Positions 43,512 to 55,100 of a stretch of DNA of 64,000 nucleotides are shown piece after piece. Made by a program: the position numbers and the translations under genes. Where the stretch lies: positions 62,001 through 126,000 of the forward strand of contig JAMAHW010000009.1 of assembly GCA_023627715.1 (NCBI GenBank). The letters run 5' to 3'. The stretch comes from Periconia sp. R9002 (taxonomy: Eukaryota > Ascomycota > Dothideomycetes > Pleosporales > Periconiaceae). The notes beneath the pieces are model-generated. The model saw only the letters and a program-made list of their open reading frames with translations, searched no databases and was not told the DNA's origin. Numbering within the stretch: the first letter of the stretch is position 1; the number at the start of each line of letters is the position of its first letter.

Positions 43512-45173
43512 TCAGGACGGCTTGTCACACCCGATTCTCCCAAGCAGCTCCTTGTCCACATGTCCAGGGATGCTGATGCCGCTCGCCCTCGAACTCCCGC
43601 TGCTCCTCGAACTCCTTTCCCTCCGTTTAGAAAAGGTCAGCGCTTCTACGCCCACCTCTTGCTCGACGGGTGCCCATTCGACACCGGCCTTGGCGGCGTT
43701 GATAGAGTGATTGACCACACGCTCGAGCTCTTCGTCCACCTTCTCGTCCTCCTCCTCGTCCTCGTCTGCGTCTTCATCGTCGGAACGTACGTCGTCTGCT
43801 CCCTTTCCGCTGAGAACCTTGTACACGACCTTGACGATCATGGCAAACCAGAGAAGAATCAGGACCTGAAGCGCGATGAGTAACGTCAGGAAACTATAGC
43901 GGATTGTCGGGTTCCAGCAGACAGGCCCCTCGCGATCTGTGTATGCTTTGACCAGGTTGGACCACACCAAATTGCCGCCGAGGGATTCGTATTCAGCAGT
44001 TTCGTTCGAGGGTACAACGCGCCCGTCGGGGAAGTAGCAACCAGGCTGCATGTCGGTAGGAGCATGTTTATAGATGGACCAACACACAATCGGGAACAAA
44101 ACTTGTCGGGTTACGAGCCAGGTGACTACGAACAGTCCGAAGAAAACGTCGCACAGGTTGGAGTATCCGCTATATTTGAGGAGCTTTGCCGTCTAGTTAC
44201 AGTTAGTTGGTACCCTTTATTACAATTCGCAAGGGCTCTTGAATGAGGTGAAGCTTACTGGTAGAACGATGTCGACCAGATCCATGAGGCAGAGGATCAC
44301 AATTCCGACGCGCGTGTGGTAGTATCCATAGGAAAGGAAGAGTAGGGCGCAGGTGAAGATGTGGTGTGTGAACATTTCATGGTAGTCCTTTCGTCTTTCT
44401 TCGATATTGACCACAAGGATTTGTTGTAGCCAGAAGGCGGTCTGGAACAGGTAATAAAACTTGGAGACACCGCTGATCTCACGGAACGGCCACCCTCTCC
44501 ACAATCCATGCACGTTGAACCAGTATTCTGAGTTGTAGGTGATGTACTGCGCTTGGTCAGCTCTCCACCCAATAATCGCATTTGCCGCTGCCTGTACGCA
44601 CCATGCCCAGTGACCACGAGCAAACACAATAACAAACTAGCCAGGCCTGTTCCTTGAACCTCTCCAAACCCTTCTTTCTCTTGATCCCGCTCCATTTCGC
44701 AATTGGCCCTAGAAGGTACTCCATAACGGCAACTCTCAAACCCGTAAATATGATCAGCCACAGCGCAACGTAGGGTAGGTCATCGGTGCCACATCCGTAC
44801 TGATCGGTTTGGGGATTGTAATACGAAAGACGGAAAAAGGTAGAGGTGCGTCGCCGGGCCCGAGGGAAGAAGCTGTGTGTGAGGGTAAGGAGAAGGAGCA
44901 GGTTTACAGAAATGCCTAGTGCGCGAGAATTAGCTGGGTTTGCCTCCATGATTCAATGGCAGGGGTAAGCATACCCATTTGATGCTCACATATCTGTGCG
45001 CAGAAATATGCCAAAAGACTCTCTTCTGAGGCTGGTTTCTTGGAATTTTGCTTCGCTTTCGTTGTTAGGACGGTGTCGTTTCTTCGCTTCTCATGCGACC
45101 GCGTAGCGTCCGAGCCATTGGCAACAGGGCCGGCATGGGAACTCCGGCAGGTTGCTATCATCTTGGTCGCCAT
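43512..45173 (-). CDS. lag1: Ceramide synthase (LAG1/LAC1, TLC domain)
   Basis: Exons 44975-45173, 44602-44915, 44259-44546 and 43512-44192 give 493 residues. ER membrane enzyme that acylates sphingoid bases with fatty acyl-CoA. A Lys/Ser-rich cytosolic N-terminus of about 65 residues precedes multiple spans. The Lag1 motif is complete: HH at 232-233 (FTHHIFTCALLFLSYGYY) and the two aspartates at 260 and 263 (LCLMDLVDIVLP). Other TLC landmarks are EYWFNVHGLWRGWP, KFYYLFQTAFWLQQILV and EERRKDYHEMF. The C-terminus after the last span is unusually acidic (SDDEDADEDEEEDEKVDEE, about 404-422), then Ser/Arg-rich. Comparable acidic serine sites in yeast Lag1/Lac1 are casein kinase 2 targets. Phase and splice signals agree at all junctions. 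Confidence 0.96.
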
Positions 45174-46539
45174 GCTGTGGTGAATGATTCCAGAAGCGCG
45201 GATTTTGGCAACAGCGGTGGGTCAAGGATCGAGGAGTGGGTATCGCAAAAAGCAAAAAGCTAGAGGCTTTGGAGAATGGGGGAGTCGATGGCAGCGGGTT
45301 CAACGAGTGACAGAGGGCGCAAGGACGAGTAACGAGCGTGCACTGCACACTGTGTATCAATTGGCGAGCTTGAGCTCAGGCAGACATTGGTATCCAGACG
45401 GGGGACGACTTCGTATAGGTGAGGATGTGCGGATCAAGGCGACGAGGGGGAGCTCCTTCAGAGAAGATGGCAATGGCTACGGCGGTATGGTATGCGTAGG
45501 TAGGCAGCTACAGGTAGTAGGGCGACGGTGATGCAGGTGTGTGGAGGTGTGCGGTTGCGGGGAGCGAAATTCGCGTTGGAAAGGGAAGGTGGGTAGGTAG
45601 GCGGTGTGGTGTAACCAAAAGGTTGAAGCAATGCTGCAATCTGGCAAGCGCCGATCACCCCCTTGAAGTCTTGGAACTTGGATGGGTATTTGGTGGTCTG
45701 TTATAGAGGCTGGTTTATGTAGGCAGGAATTGAGCGGCTGTGTGGCACTGGGGACGTACGATATTGCCAAATGGGTGAAATGGTGCGTCGAGGACGGTAG
45801 CAATCTGATGACTTTTGGAGGCAAGCGACTGGCTGGCTGACTGGCTGTGTAAGTAGGGACTGTACTAGGGGACGCGATAATCCCACCAGAGTCCCGACAA
45901 CGAGACAGCAATGAGCGATTGTGCGGGACTGAAACTAGCAGAGAAACAAACACGGCTGTCAAGAAGTGCAGGAGACGAGGTGAAACTGAACAGAACCCTT
46001 TTCTTGGGGCAGCGGAGCTGTCTACCCTACCTAGTTGCAGCAGTGTGTATGGCCTTTGGTGACTTGGTCGCATTGGGCAGGGCGGCCGCGGAAAAAAGGC
46101 CCAAGCGCGCCCACTCGTTATTTTCTCCTGCCATGCACCTCTGCTGAGCGACTGAGAGTCTGGAGTCGGAGTGTAGCTCGCCAAGCACCCAGGGGGGCAC
46201 TCCCAAAAGGTGCTTCGTCTCTATATCATCCAATCGTTACCCCCATGTGGCGGTCGCACCGCTTCACCCCACCATGCCCAGCACTCGCCTCGACATGGAG
46301 AAAGAGGGGAATCAGCAAGGGTCTACATGTACATACACAATCCTTAAATCACGCTGTCAAGCAGGACATCTGGATTCAATATGGATTTGATTGTCATAAC
46401 GATATTAAACAAACACTATCAAGACATTCTCGCCTAATATCCAGTCTTCTTCAAATCACCATGAACGCGAAGAGAGACAACAAACGATATTCAAAGTAGA
46501 CCCAAAGAAACCCTCCAGCCCTTATAACCCAGAACCGCT
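45174..46539. other. Intergenic, no supported gene
   Basis: Promoter of the ceramide synthase and 3' flank of the BI-1 gene. A long minus-strand frame (45477-46184) is Ser/Thr/Pro-rich, lacks a domain and looks like chance openness of purine-rich DNA. Confidence 0.55.
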
Positions 46540-47452
46540 TTAGTTATTGTTGTTGGAAGCGTTGAGGATTCGCAGAATGGCGAGGAACAGATTGATCACA
46601 TCCAGGTACAACGAGATCGCTGCTGCAATCTCCTCCTCAACATGGTAGTGTCGCATAATCAACTGTGTGTCCACCAAAATGTAGCCCGAAAAGATGAGAG
46701 CAGAGACGATGCCGTAGCCAAGTTCGACTTTGCTGTTGTAGGGGAAAAACATCGTCATGAGCCCGAACAAGATCAACACCCAAAGGGCCCCAACGAGGTA
46801 AGGAATCCAGCTGGTGAAGTCGTATTTGCTTTGGCAAGCAAACAGACTCAGCGCAACGAATATGCCCAATGTGAAGAGTACCGCTTCCAGCACAATCCTG
46901 GAATCGGTAAAGGCCACAACAACCGAGATTGTGTACGCTTCCATCGCCGTGAATCCGGCAAGGAACGCCAGGTTGGTGGGGTATGACTTGCGTTTCCAGA
47001 AAGTGAGGCCGAGGAAGACGAATGCGCCAATGGCAGACACCCATAACGGCCACTCGTGTGTCTGGATCCATTTCTTGTATGATTCGGATGCCATCGAGAC
47101 ACCACTCAGAGCTGCTGTCGCGAGGAGCTGTACCGTCCTACACATGTATTAGCAACGCGACACTTGTGCCATAAAGCTTGTGGCGTTACGTTTGGCCACA
47201 TGGCAGCTGTACTTACAAGATAGCATACACCTTCCGCACAAAGGCCATGCGGATATCCAGCGTCGCCTCTGCTACTACGCCTCCAAACTTGAAATCATCC
47301 GGAAGGTTGTCATGCTCGCTCCTGGGTGCTCCGGTGAGCAACGCTTCGCGCGTCGGGTCCTCCTCCTGGTAGCTGGGAGGCGCCTGTGAATACGATCCGC
47401 TCCCGTCAAGAGAGTCCCGCTGCGGAACGTTTTGGTATTTCGGTCCCGCCAT
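46540..47452 (-). CDS. bxi1: Bax inhibitor-1 / TMBIM family protein
   Basis: Two exons, 47217-47452 and 46540-47137, give 277 residues. The N-terminus of about 65 residues is Pro/Tyr/Ser-rich (PPSYQEEDPTREALL), as in LFG-type members. Then FVRKVYAILTVQLLATAALS (the conserved first span with RKVY), followed by six further spans: WPLWVSAIGAFVFLGLTFW, NLAFLAGFTAMEAYTISVVV, IVLEAVLFTLGIFVALSLFA, WIPYLVGALWVLILFGLMTM, YGIVSALIFSGYILVDTQLI and AISLYLDVINLFLAILRILN. The DTQ and YLDxxNLFL motifs are the family signature, with the paired aspartates that control calcium leak. Acts in ER or vacuolar membranes in calcium homeostasis and the unfolded protein response. Confidence 0.96.
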
Positions 47453-48065
47453 GTTGGCGTGTTCGCTGTTACGGTCGCTTGTCGATGAACAAAAACGTTG
47501 GCTGCGCGGTGGTGGAGTGGTGGGGTTGAGCGGAGTGCAGGTCAGCCGCCCGAATGCCGCGGGCTGTGCTTGCTATGTATATGACGCCAGGCAGTTTCCC
47601 AAGCGCCAAGCCTTCGTTTTGAATGACATAATCCAAACCTCATTCATCCAATCAAACTCCAACCAATCGTTGTCACCACGAGCTCACTTTGCAGCTTCTG
47701 GAATTCCATAGAATGCACACGGGTAGCTGAATCTTGCTCACAATGTGTCAGACGACTTTGATTGTCGGCTGTACATACTGGACGTCGTTTTATGGTGACG
47801 ATAGAATAATGTTTCACATCATGTGCAACATTTATTATTCGTTCGATTATTATTGTATGCAACCAAAGGAGAATCAGCATCATAATTTCCCACATGCAGT
47901 ACATAGGTAGGTATGATGCTTCTGGCCAGTGCCGGCACCGCAATCTGTCAGCCTAAACATCTTTTTGGCTCGAGGTAGATTGGATTCCATTCGAAAAACG
48001 TGTAAAGACAATTCATGACCCAACTCCGACGCTAATTGACAACTCTATAAAAGGAACAGTGTACA
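47453..48065. other. Intergenic
   Basis: Promoter of the BI-1 gene and 3' flank of the PROPPIN gene. Nothing else seen. Confidence 0.6.
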
Positions 48066-49346
48066 TTAGAGGTCCAGGTAATGTCTCCACCCTTCCCTGT
48101 AGACCACTCGCTTGCCGACCTGATCGACTCCGACAACAAATTTCTCCCAGCGCGCATCTTGGCCTGCTCCGACCACTATGAGTGTTTGGTCATCAAGCCA
48201 GCCGATCAGACCTTTCGTCGGGCGTCCACCCGGCACGCCGGGGGTGCTGGCGGTGAAAGTGGCAGACTTGGAATGCGGACCCCACGCCAGAGGCTCATCC
48301 CCCATTTCGAATTTGGTCGAGGTAAACGAATAAGTGTCTGAGAACTGACGAGGGAGCAAAGGCCCTGCTAAAGAAAGGGAACCCCATTTATGTTTGGCAG
48401 GATCAGGTTTCGACTGTGAGGATGTTGGAATGTCGAACAGATGCAGAGTCGATTTGTCAGAGGTGACAGCGAGAGTGGAACCGTCTGGGGAGAAAGCTAG
48501 GGAAAAAATAACAGCATCATCGACACCTCTGCGGAATTCAGCTCGCTTGGTGCAGCTGGGGTAGGACCATACGCGAAGTATGGTGCCTTTTTCACTGGCG
48601 GTCGCCACCATGTCTCCCTTCCTGCTAACAGCAAGCGCGCGAAGCGGGGTATCGTGTGCTGATATGATACTGATCTGGCTGTTGTCGACATTAAAGAACT
48701 TGAGCTGGCCAGGTAGAATTCCCGGAAACACGAGCACGCCCTCGCCGATAGCGCACAGCCCGTAAGGATTGTTCACAGTCTCGTACTCGGCCACCTTGAT
48801 CGGAGGAATCTTCATATTGTATATTCCCACGCTATTCAGCAGCGCTATCACCAAGTATTTCTGAGTTATGCGAACCCGTTGGACCGTCGTCTTGAACTCT
48901 AGGGATGTGGTCACCTTCTCACGCGCGTCGTCGAATATTTGAACCTCGTATGTGTCAGTGTTTACGTGGACCCAGCCGGCATCCTCGGGACAGACCTTAT
49001 TTTGCGGAAACTTGGGCTGCTTCCCTCCCCCGACTAAGGCAATGTACTTGGTGGTACCGAGCATCTCGACGCAACCGATGCCACCTCCGACTTCTATTGT
49101 CACTGGTCAGTATCCATGGACCCAGATGGATTATCAGTTGTAGAGCGAACCTCTAGCGACTTTTGTTTCCCCATGGCTTGACGAGATGACTTGGAAGGTC
49201 AGTGCCTATACACGAAGTGGAGGACGGGAATACTGACTGCGAAAGCCAGATTCTAACGCAACGGAGAAGCAAGAATTATCCGCATTGAAGGAAACTGAGA
49301 GCGCATTTGGCCCTGCATATGAGTCGAGGATTGGACGGGTATTCAT
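48066..49346 (-). CDS. hsv2: PROPPIN WD40 protein, HSV2/WIPI3-4-like
   Basis: Exons 49238-49346, 49151-49189 (39 nt) and 48066-49093 give 391 residues folding as a seven-bladed propeller. The phosphoinositide-binding motif FRRG is at 236-239 (KRAEFRRGVDDAVIFSLAFS), flanked by the blade-5 features AHDTPLRALAVSRKGDMVAT before it and SPDGSTLAVTSDKSTLHLFD after it. The start fits: MNTRPILDSYAGPNALSVSF then ADNSCFSVALESGFRI, the standard N-terminal blade. FRRG with EFRRG context and absence of a long 6CD-loop insertion favour the HSV2/WIPI3-4 branch over Atg18 itself. Such proteins bind PI3P and PI(3,5)P2 on endosomes and vacuoles and act in micronucleophagy or autophagosome formation. A CACGTGAC site lies 345 bp upstream. 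Confidence 0.93.
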
Positions 49347-50575
49347 TTCGTGTGTGGTTCAAGTGCTCGGTTGCAGGTGGTTGAGCATTTACCGGTAGGC
49401 GGAGGGTCGAAGTGGGATGCGCGACTGGCTTCTGTGGGGTGCATATAGCCTTGCGACGGGCGGGGTGGACGAAGTGGTAGAAGCTAGCGTCATTTCAAGC
49501 CCATATCCGTACCATGGATGAAGAGAGATTTTGTAGGAAATGGTAGGTACCAACGAGCATGAGAGAGAACGAGCGTGGTTAGGGTTGGTTGGAGCTTATG
49601 TCATGTCCATGTTGTCATGAGATGAGACGAGAACACGAGATGGGGTCTGGGGTTACTGGCGCTAGCTGTTTCAGGACATGAGGGATGTTGCACGTGACTG
49701 ATTTGTTACATACATAGGCAGGCGCGACATTGAATCAATGTAAAAGCTAGACCACCTTGGAAAGTTTCAAAATAAATGTATAGATCCAACATCGGATTGT
49801 TTGCTTACTTTTAAATTCATCAAACACGATAAGTATTGCGGCACTCAAAGCTATGTACATGCATCAATGATACATGTTCCTATGTATGTATGTAGAGGTA
49901 ACGTAGATACCCACCCACACGTACCAACAGTAAAAGTTGTGTTCTTGGGAAATTGGTGTATACAGATGGGCAAATTACCATCCCATGTTGTTTGTGTACC
50001 TGAGCGGGTTTGACGTACCGTTCCGGGGCGGGATTATCAGAAAAAGGCGGGTCTATTCTCAGGGTTCTTTTGGGACATTCGTGTGGTAAACGGATTGGGG
50101 TTGTGTACATGTATGTATACTGGATGAAGTAACTCAGCGATGAAGTGATACATCCTATCACGATTGGACTTGTGCATCCATTGCATACCTAGGTAGGTAC
50201 ATTGAGTTACGATGATCATGGAAGAGAATACAAAGTACTTGATGATAAGTGGGTGGGGATTCCGCTAGTTCGCCAGGTGGCTGCTTGTCGGTGGACGGCG
50301 TGGACGGTGGATGGGTGGATGGGACTACTCTCAATAAGCCGCAACCCCGGTCGCCGCTCCCAGGCACCTTAGCGAGCCCCTTTGCATCGCGCAGGAGCTC
50401 CTACCAAACGTCCTAAATTTCCTGGACCACACCTCAACACCACTCCACCACTGCTACCTCCTCTGCCAGCATCGTCGAGCAATCACGCCAATTCCATCCT
50501 CCTCTCATCTCTTGTCCTCCCTCTGTCCCGCAGAGTCCTGCCTATATCCTTCACCCTCGGCGTCCCGTTTCCACC
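49347..50575. other. Divergent intergenic region, HSV2 / septin
   Basis: About 1.2 kb between divergent start codons. Contains several TACATAC/GTATGTA tracts near 49860-49890 and 50100-50210, and a pyrimidine-rich stretch from about 50400 up to the septin ATG, typical of strongly expressed fungal promoters. No gene supported. Confidence 0.55.
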
Positions 50576-52114
50576 ATGTCTTCAGTACGAGAGCCCCCCG
50601 AAACACATGCCCCATCCCCCATGCTGCCTGCTCTCCCCTGCCGTGCTCCAACCGCATCCACCTCCGCATTCCATCTTGGCTTCGGCGCGTGCGCTAACAT
50701 GACTGCAGATGCTCAAGACGCGCAGGAAGAAGAATGTCAAGAAGGGAATCCAGTTTTGCTTGATGGTCTGCGGTGCCTCAGGAACAGGTGCGCCCTTCGC
50801 CAGCTGGCTCTTACCACTCCAAACACGCTGACCCTGAACCTCCAGGCCGAACCACCTTTGTCAACACCCTCTGCGGCAAGCAGGTGCTCCAGGGCAAAGA
50901 TTCGGACGACCCAAACACAGCTCACCTCGAAGAGGGCGTCAAGATCCAACCCGTGACTGTTGGTACGTCGCTTTCGCAACCTATGCCATCTTAGATACCT
51001 AAGCCCATCTCGGCTAATCGTGACCAGAACTCGATGAGGAGGGTGCCCGCATTTCACTGACAATTGTCGACACACCCGGATTCGGTGATCAGATTGACAA
51101 CGAGGCCAGGTAAGCAGCCCGCATGCCGCCAACATCACACGACCACGACACCAACTTACAATGCAACAGTTTTGGCGAGATTGTTGGCTATCTTGAGAGG
51201 CAATACGACTCTATTCTCGCTGAGGAATCGCGTATCAAGCGTAACCCCAGTGTTCGGGACAATCGTGTTGATGTCTTGTTATACTTTATCACACCAACCG
51301 GTCATGGGTATGTATACTAGCCCATGAAGAAGACTGCGCCCTAACATTACCTAGTCTCCGAGAGCTGGACATTGAGCTGATGAAACGTCTTTCCCCACGC
51401 GTCAACGTCATTCCCGTCATTGGCAAAGCCGATTCCTTCACCCCTGCCGAACTCGCCGAGTCGAAGAAGCTTGTCATGGAGGATATTGAGCATTACCGCA
51501 TCCCCGTGTACAACTTCCCATATGACATCGAGGAAGATGATGAGGACACTGTCGAAGAGAATGCTGAGCTCCGTGGACTCATGCCCTTCGCCATCGTTGG
51601 CTCTGACGATGTAGTGGAGGTGAACGGCCGACGCGTACGCGCTAGACAATATCCGTGGGGACTTGTTGAAGTGGACAACCCACGTCACTCTGACTTCTTG
51701 GCTGTGCGGAGTGCTCTTCTCCAGAGCCATCTCGCTGACCTGAAGGAAATTACGCGCGACTTCCTATACGAGAACTACCGTACCGAGAAGCTCAGTAAGA
51801 GCGTGGAAGGTGGTGCTACAGCGTAAGTTTATACTTGTTGATATACATACTACTTGCATGCTAACTAGATAAGCAGTGACTCATCTATGAATCCCGAGGA
51901 CCTCGCCGGCCAGTCGGTCCGCCTGAAGGAGGAGCAACTCCGCCGCGAAGAGGAGAAGCTGCGTGAGATTGAGATCAAGGTCCAGCGTGAGATCAATGAG
52001 AAGCGACAGGAGCTGCTGGCACGAGAGAGTCAATTGAAGGAGATCGAAGCCCGCATGAACCGGGAGCAAAGCGGACAACTGCAGGACGACCGCTCTGGCC
52101 TGGAGGATGCCTAG
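50576..52114 (+). CDS. aspA: Septin, Cdc11/AspA class
   Basis: Seven exons (50576-50584, 50709-50787, 50846-50962, 51028-51109, 51170-51307, 51355-51822, 51877-52114) give 376 residues. The first coding exon is 9 nt (MSS). A polybasic stretch RRKKNVKKG precedes the GTPase domain: P-loop GASGTGRTT (25-33, with Arg in place of the usual Lys, a feature of Cdc11), DTPG at 83-86, and GKAD in VIPVIGKADSFTPAELAE. The septin unique element follows (PRHSDFLAVRSALLQSHLAD ... YENYRTEKLS). The C-terminal 65 residues form a coiled coil (LKEEQLRREEEKLREIEIKV onward). Septins polymerise into filaments at septa and hyphal bases. All six junctions keep phase, and the protein is continuous with fungal Cdc11 orthologues. 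Confidence 0.96.
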
Positions 52115-55100
52115 AGTTCCCTCAACAGGACACGATCCGCGTAGGGACGTGGGACGTGCCGTTGCCTCAGTCGGGCAGCAATGGATAGCGCGCTTGCATT
52201 AAAAATGGACGGCCAGTTGGCTACATCTATGCTGCAGCTGGCGTCGGTAATGAAAGGATCGTATTGTATTTCCCAATACTAGAGGGGAAGGGGTCGGAGG
52301 CAGAAGAATCTTCCGCTTGCTTACCCTGGGGTGTTGCGTTGACAACCAGATATCACATCTTTTTGTGTGGGTCGAGGCTGTCTTCAAAGGCCTGACGCTC
52401 TTCTCATATGTTTTTCTACCATTCGATATCTATTCCCCCTTCTTTTTTTTTCTTTTTCAACTTCCCATGTACGAAGTAGTAATGCACTTTTAGTTGTCTA
52501 ATAACACCCCAGTGGTCAAAATTTTACAAGGCTGGGACCTGCAAGCCTGCGTGGACTTGTGAATTGCGAGCGAGTGCCGGTGGGAAGGCAGAACATTGAT
52601 ACTTGGGTGGAGATTTTGATCTTAACGCGGCTTCCGCGGATCCAATCACTCCTCCTTCCCGATCTTTTACACCGCCTGTCACTGAGTTCCTTTTGGCTAC
52701 CGTCATTCGTTTCACTGTCCTCTTCGATGTGCATACATGCATTGCTATGCCCTTGCTACCGACAAGGGGTCCATCCTGATGTCGGGCTACATTTCTAATC
52801 ACGCTGTCCGTCGTTGCCAACGGATCTTTCCCCCGACAACTCTGCAAGTTCGAAGCGGGCGAGGGAGCTTCTGCTTGTAGGGATACGACCGACGGTAGGT
52901 ATTACATCATGTCACAGATGTCCAGTCCCATATACCTAACATCTGATAACCGCCATGGATCAGCTATGCTCTCAATGAGGGTGTGCTGTCTACATCCTCG
53001 TCAACATTTATTCGCACATTCTTCCTTGATCGGTGAACTGTAGACCTTTCATCAAACCAATCCTTGCTATATGGGAGCTTTAGGACCTGTGAGCCATACT
53101 GATTGGATTGTTGGCCTGTTATGTAGCCTCCATGTTCGAGTCCAATGGGACAGGCTGTCACGGCCAAAACAAAGCGAGTCGGCCCCAAATGCGAGTCTAC
53201 ACCGATGCGGGAAGAGTACCACGTACGTGGGGCTTATCGAAAGGAGGAAACAGTACTGGACAGAATCTTCCCACCTTCGCCAACTCTCATACAACGTCGG
53301 CGGCTCCTGAAGGATCTGTGAGTGCCCAGCACGGCAAAGGCGACTGCTGCCATCCGGTTCCGAGCCGGTAATTAAAACGACCTTATGTCCCTGCGAGACG
53401 ATCGGTAACCGTATACACCACAGAAGCCTGTCCGCTACTTTCAAACTATGCCGTTCCAGTCAACTCTCTAGGACCTATAGACAGCGGTAATCAAGAAACG
53501 TTACCAGCCTATGAGAGACATTGTGCTCAGTGTACCTTCTCTCAGACCAATTAGACGGGTTCTACTGGACGAGATATGGCAAGGCAGTTGATATGGTCTG
53601 TCAAACAGCCCAGTTATATCCACCTGATCACACAGTGGATAACAGTATCAAGATCCGGCCGAGAATCCTGGGTTCACAAGGGGCCTTCCGCGTATGACGT
53701 ATATATCTCCCGTACGTATACTTGTAACTTTTAAGTGAGAACAAGGTTATGATTAAGATTAAATTATAGTGGAAGAGCCTTGTTGCGCAGAAAGGTACTT
53801 TATCCATCTAGGAGCAGCGTCGAAGTAGCAGATTGTGACGGGAGGCGGTTTAATCGAGTCGTTAAGTGTTGAGGAATGATGGTAGCGGTGTGGCCATATC
53901 GTCCCTAATAGGACATTTGCGGGTAGAGACACATTCGCTGTTGATCCTCCTCCCAAGTGTATGCGTGACGGTGTACACATATGCCGTCAGCAGCGGATGG
54001 AAGCGTCTCGCCAGGGGGGACGGAGGGGTGGGTTGGTGATCCTAAACCACCCAAGTCGTCCTGCAAGTTGACACAACCTCTTCTTCATGGTTGCCGACTC
54101 GGCTGCCTCTTGCCAAGTTTCTCGTACGCCGTCACGAATCACGACTTTGCCCGGCGCATCTCTCGGTCCGTTCATTTATACTATGGTCTCATTCCATGCA
54201 AGCTCGGTAGCTACACGGCAACCGCTGGACCGACCACAACCCACTGTGCCGAGCGATATCAGACGATCCAAACAACAATCAATAGCTGTTTGAGCACGAA
54301 GTCACCCGGAATGCTGTGCATTGCTTTGTAGGTAAACTTTGGACTCTTTGGAAGCAGTCATACACGACCCCTTGAAAGCCGCGCTGTAGGAGCACAACTG
54401 CGGGTTGATGCAGCCCTGCCGAGAGAGCATTGCACTGATTATCGAAGCGCCGCCATGCCCCGATTGGCGGTATTTATATCGCATGGAGAGCTCACCGCGC
54501 GCAATTCCGACCTGGTACATACATAACTAGGTAAGTATCTTTGTTGCTGGCCAATATCTGACTCGAGCCGTTTGCCAACTCTTCTTCTTATTGGTGAAAT
54601 TTTGGCTCTTGGACGAGAACAGAGGTGTGTTTTGTGGTTTACGTAGAATTTTCATGGCACCACTAACGGACGATTACAGGATGTACCTCTTCTCGTGTAA
54701 TACCGTGGCTAAGTACTGTTGACATAATGGTGGTACACAGGTATGTCAGCGAACCCATGTTCGTTGGCGCCTTGAACACGGCGTGTTAGCTCGTATAGTG
54801 GTACAAAACGGTGCAGCCTCAACCCCCGCGAGTTGTGCAATCAAGGACAGCATTGAGCAGAGCATTTGGTGAGCAGGAAGTTGGAATTGCCATGCCTGTC
54901 GCGGTTTACGCGGTTGTCGAAGTGTGGGGAGGGTGGGTGAAAGGACCAGGCAGTGCCCTTGCGCGCAAAGTATGTGGAAGTGGGTCAACTAGACTACCTA
55001 ACTACTGTAATGCCATGTACCTCTCGCAGTCGGGTCTTTAGGAGCGATGCATGCGTCTCGTCGCAACCGTTTCGGCGAAACCTGAGCTCTAGAACTCTGC

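Noticed and set aside
45477..46184. 235-codon minus-strand frame between ceramide synthase and BI-1
   Set aside because: No ATG-supported domain, composition driven by base skew, and it lies in the ceramide synthase promoter.
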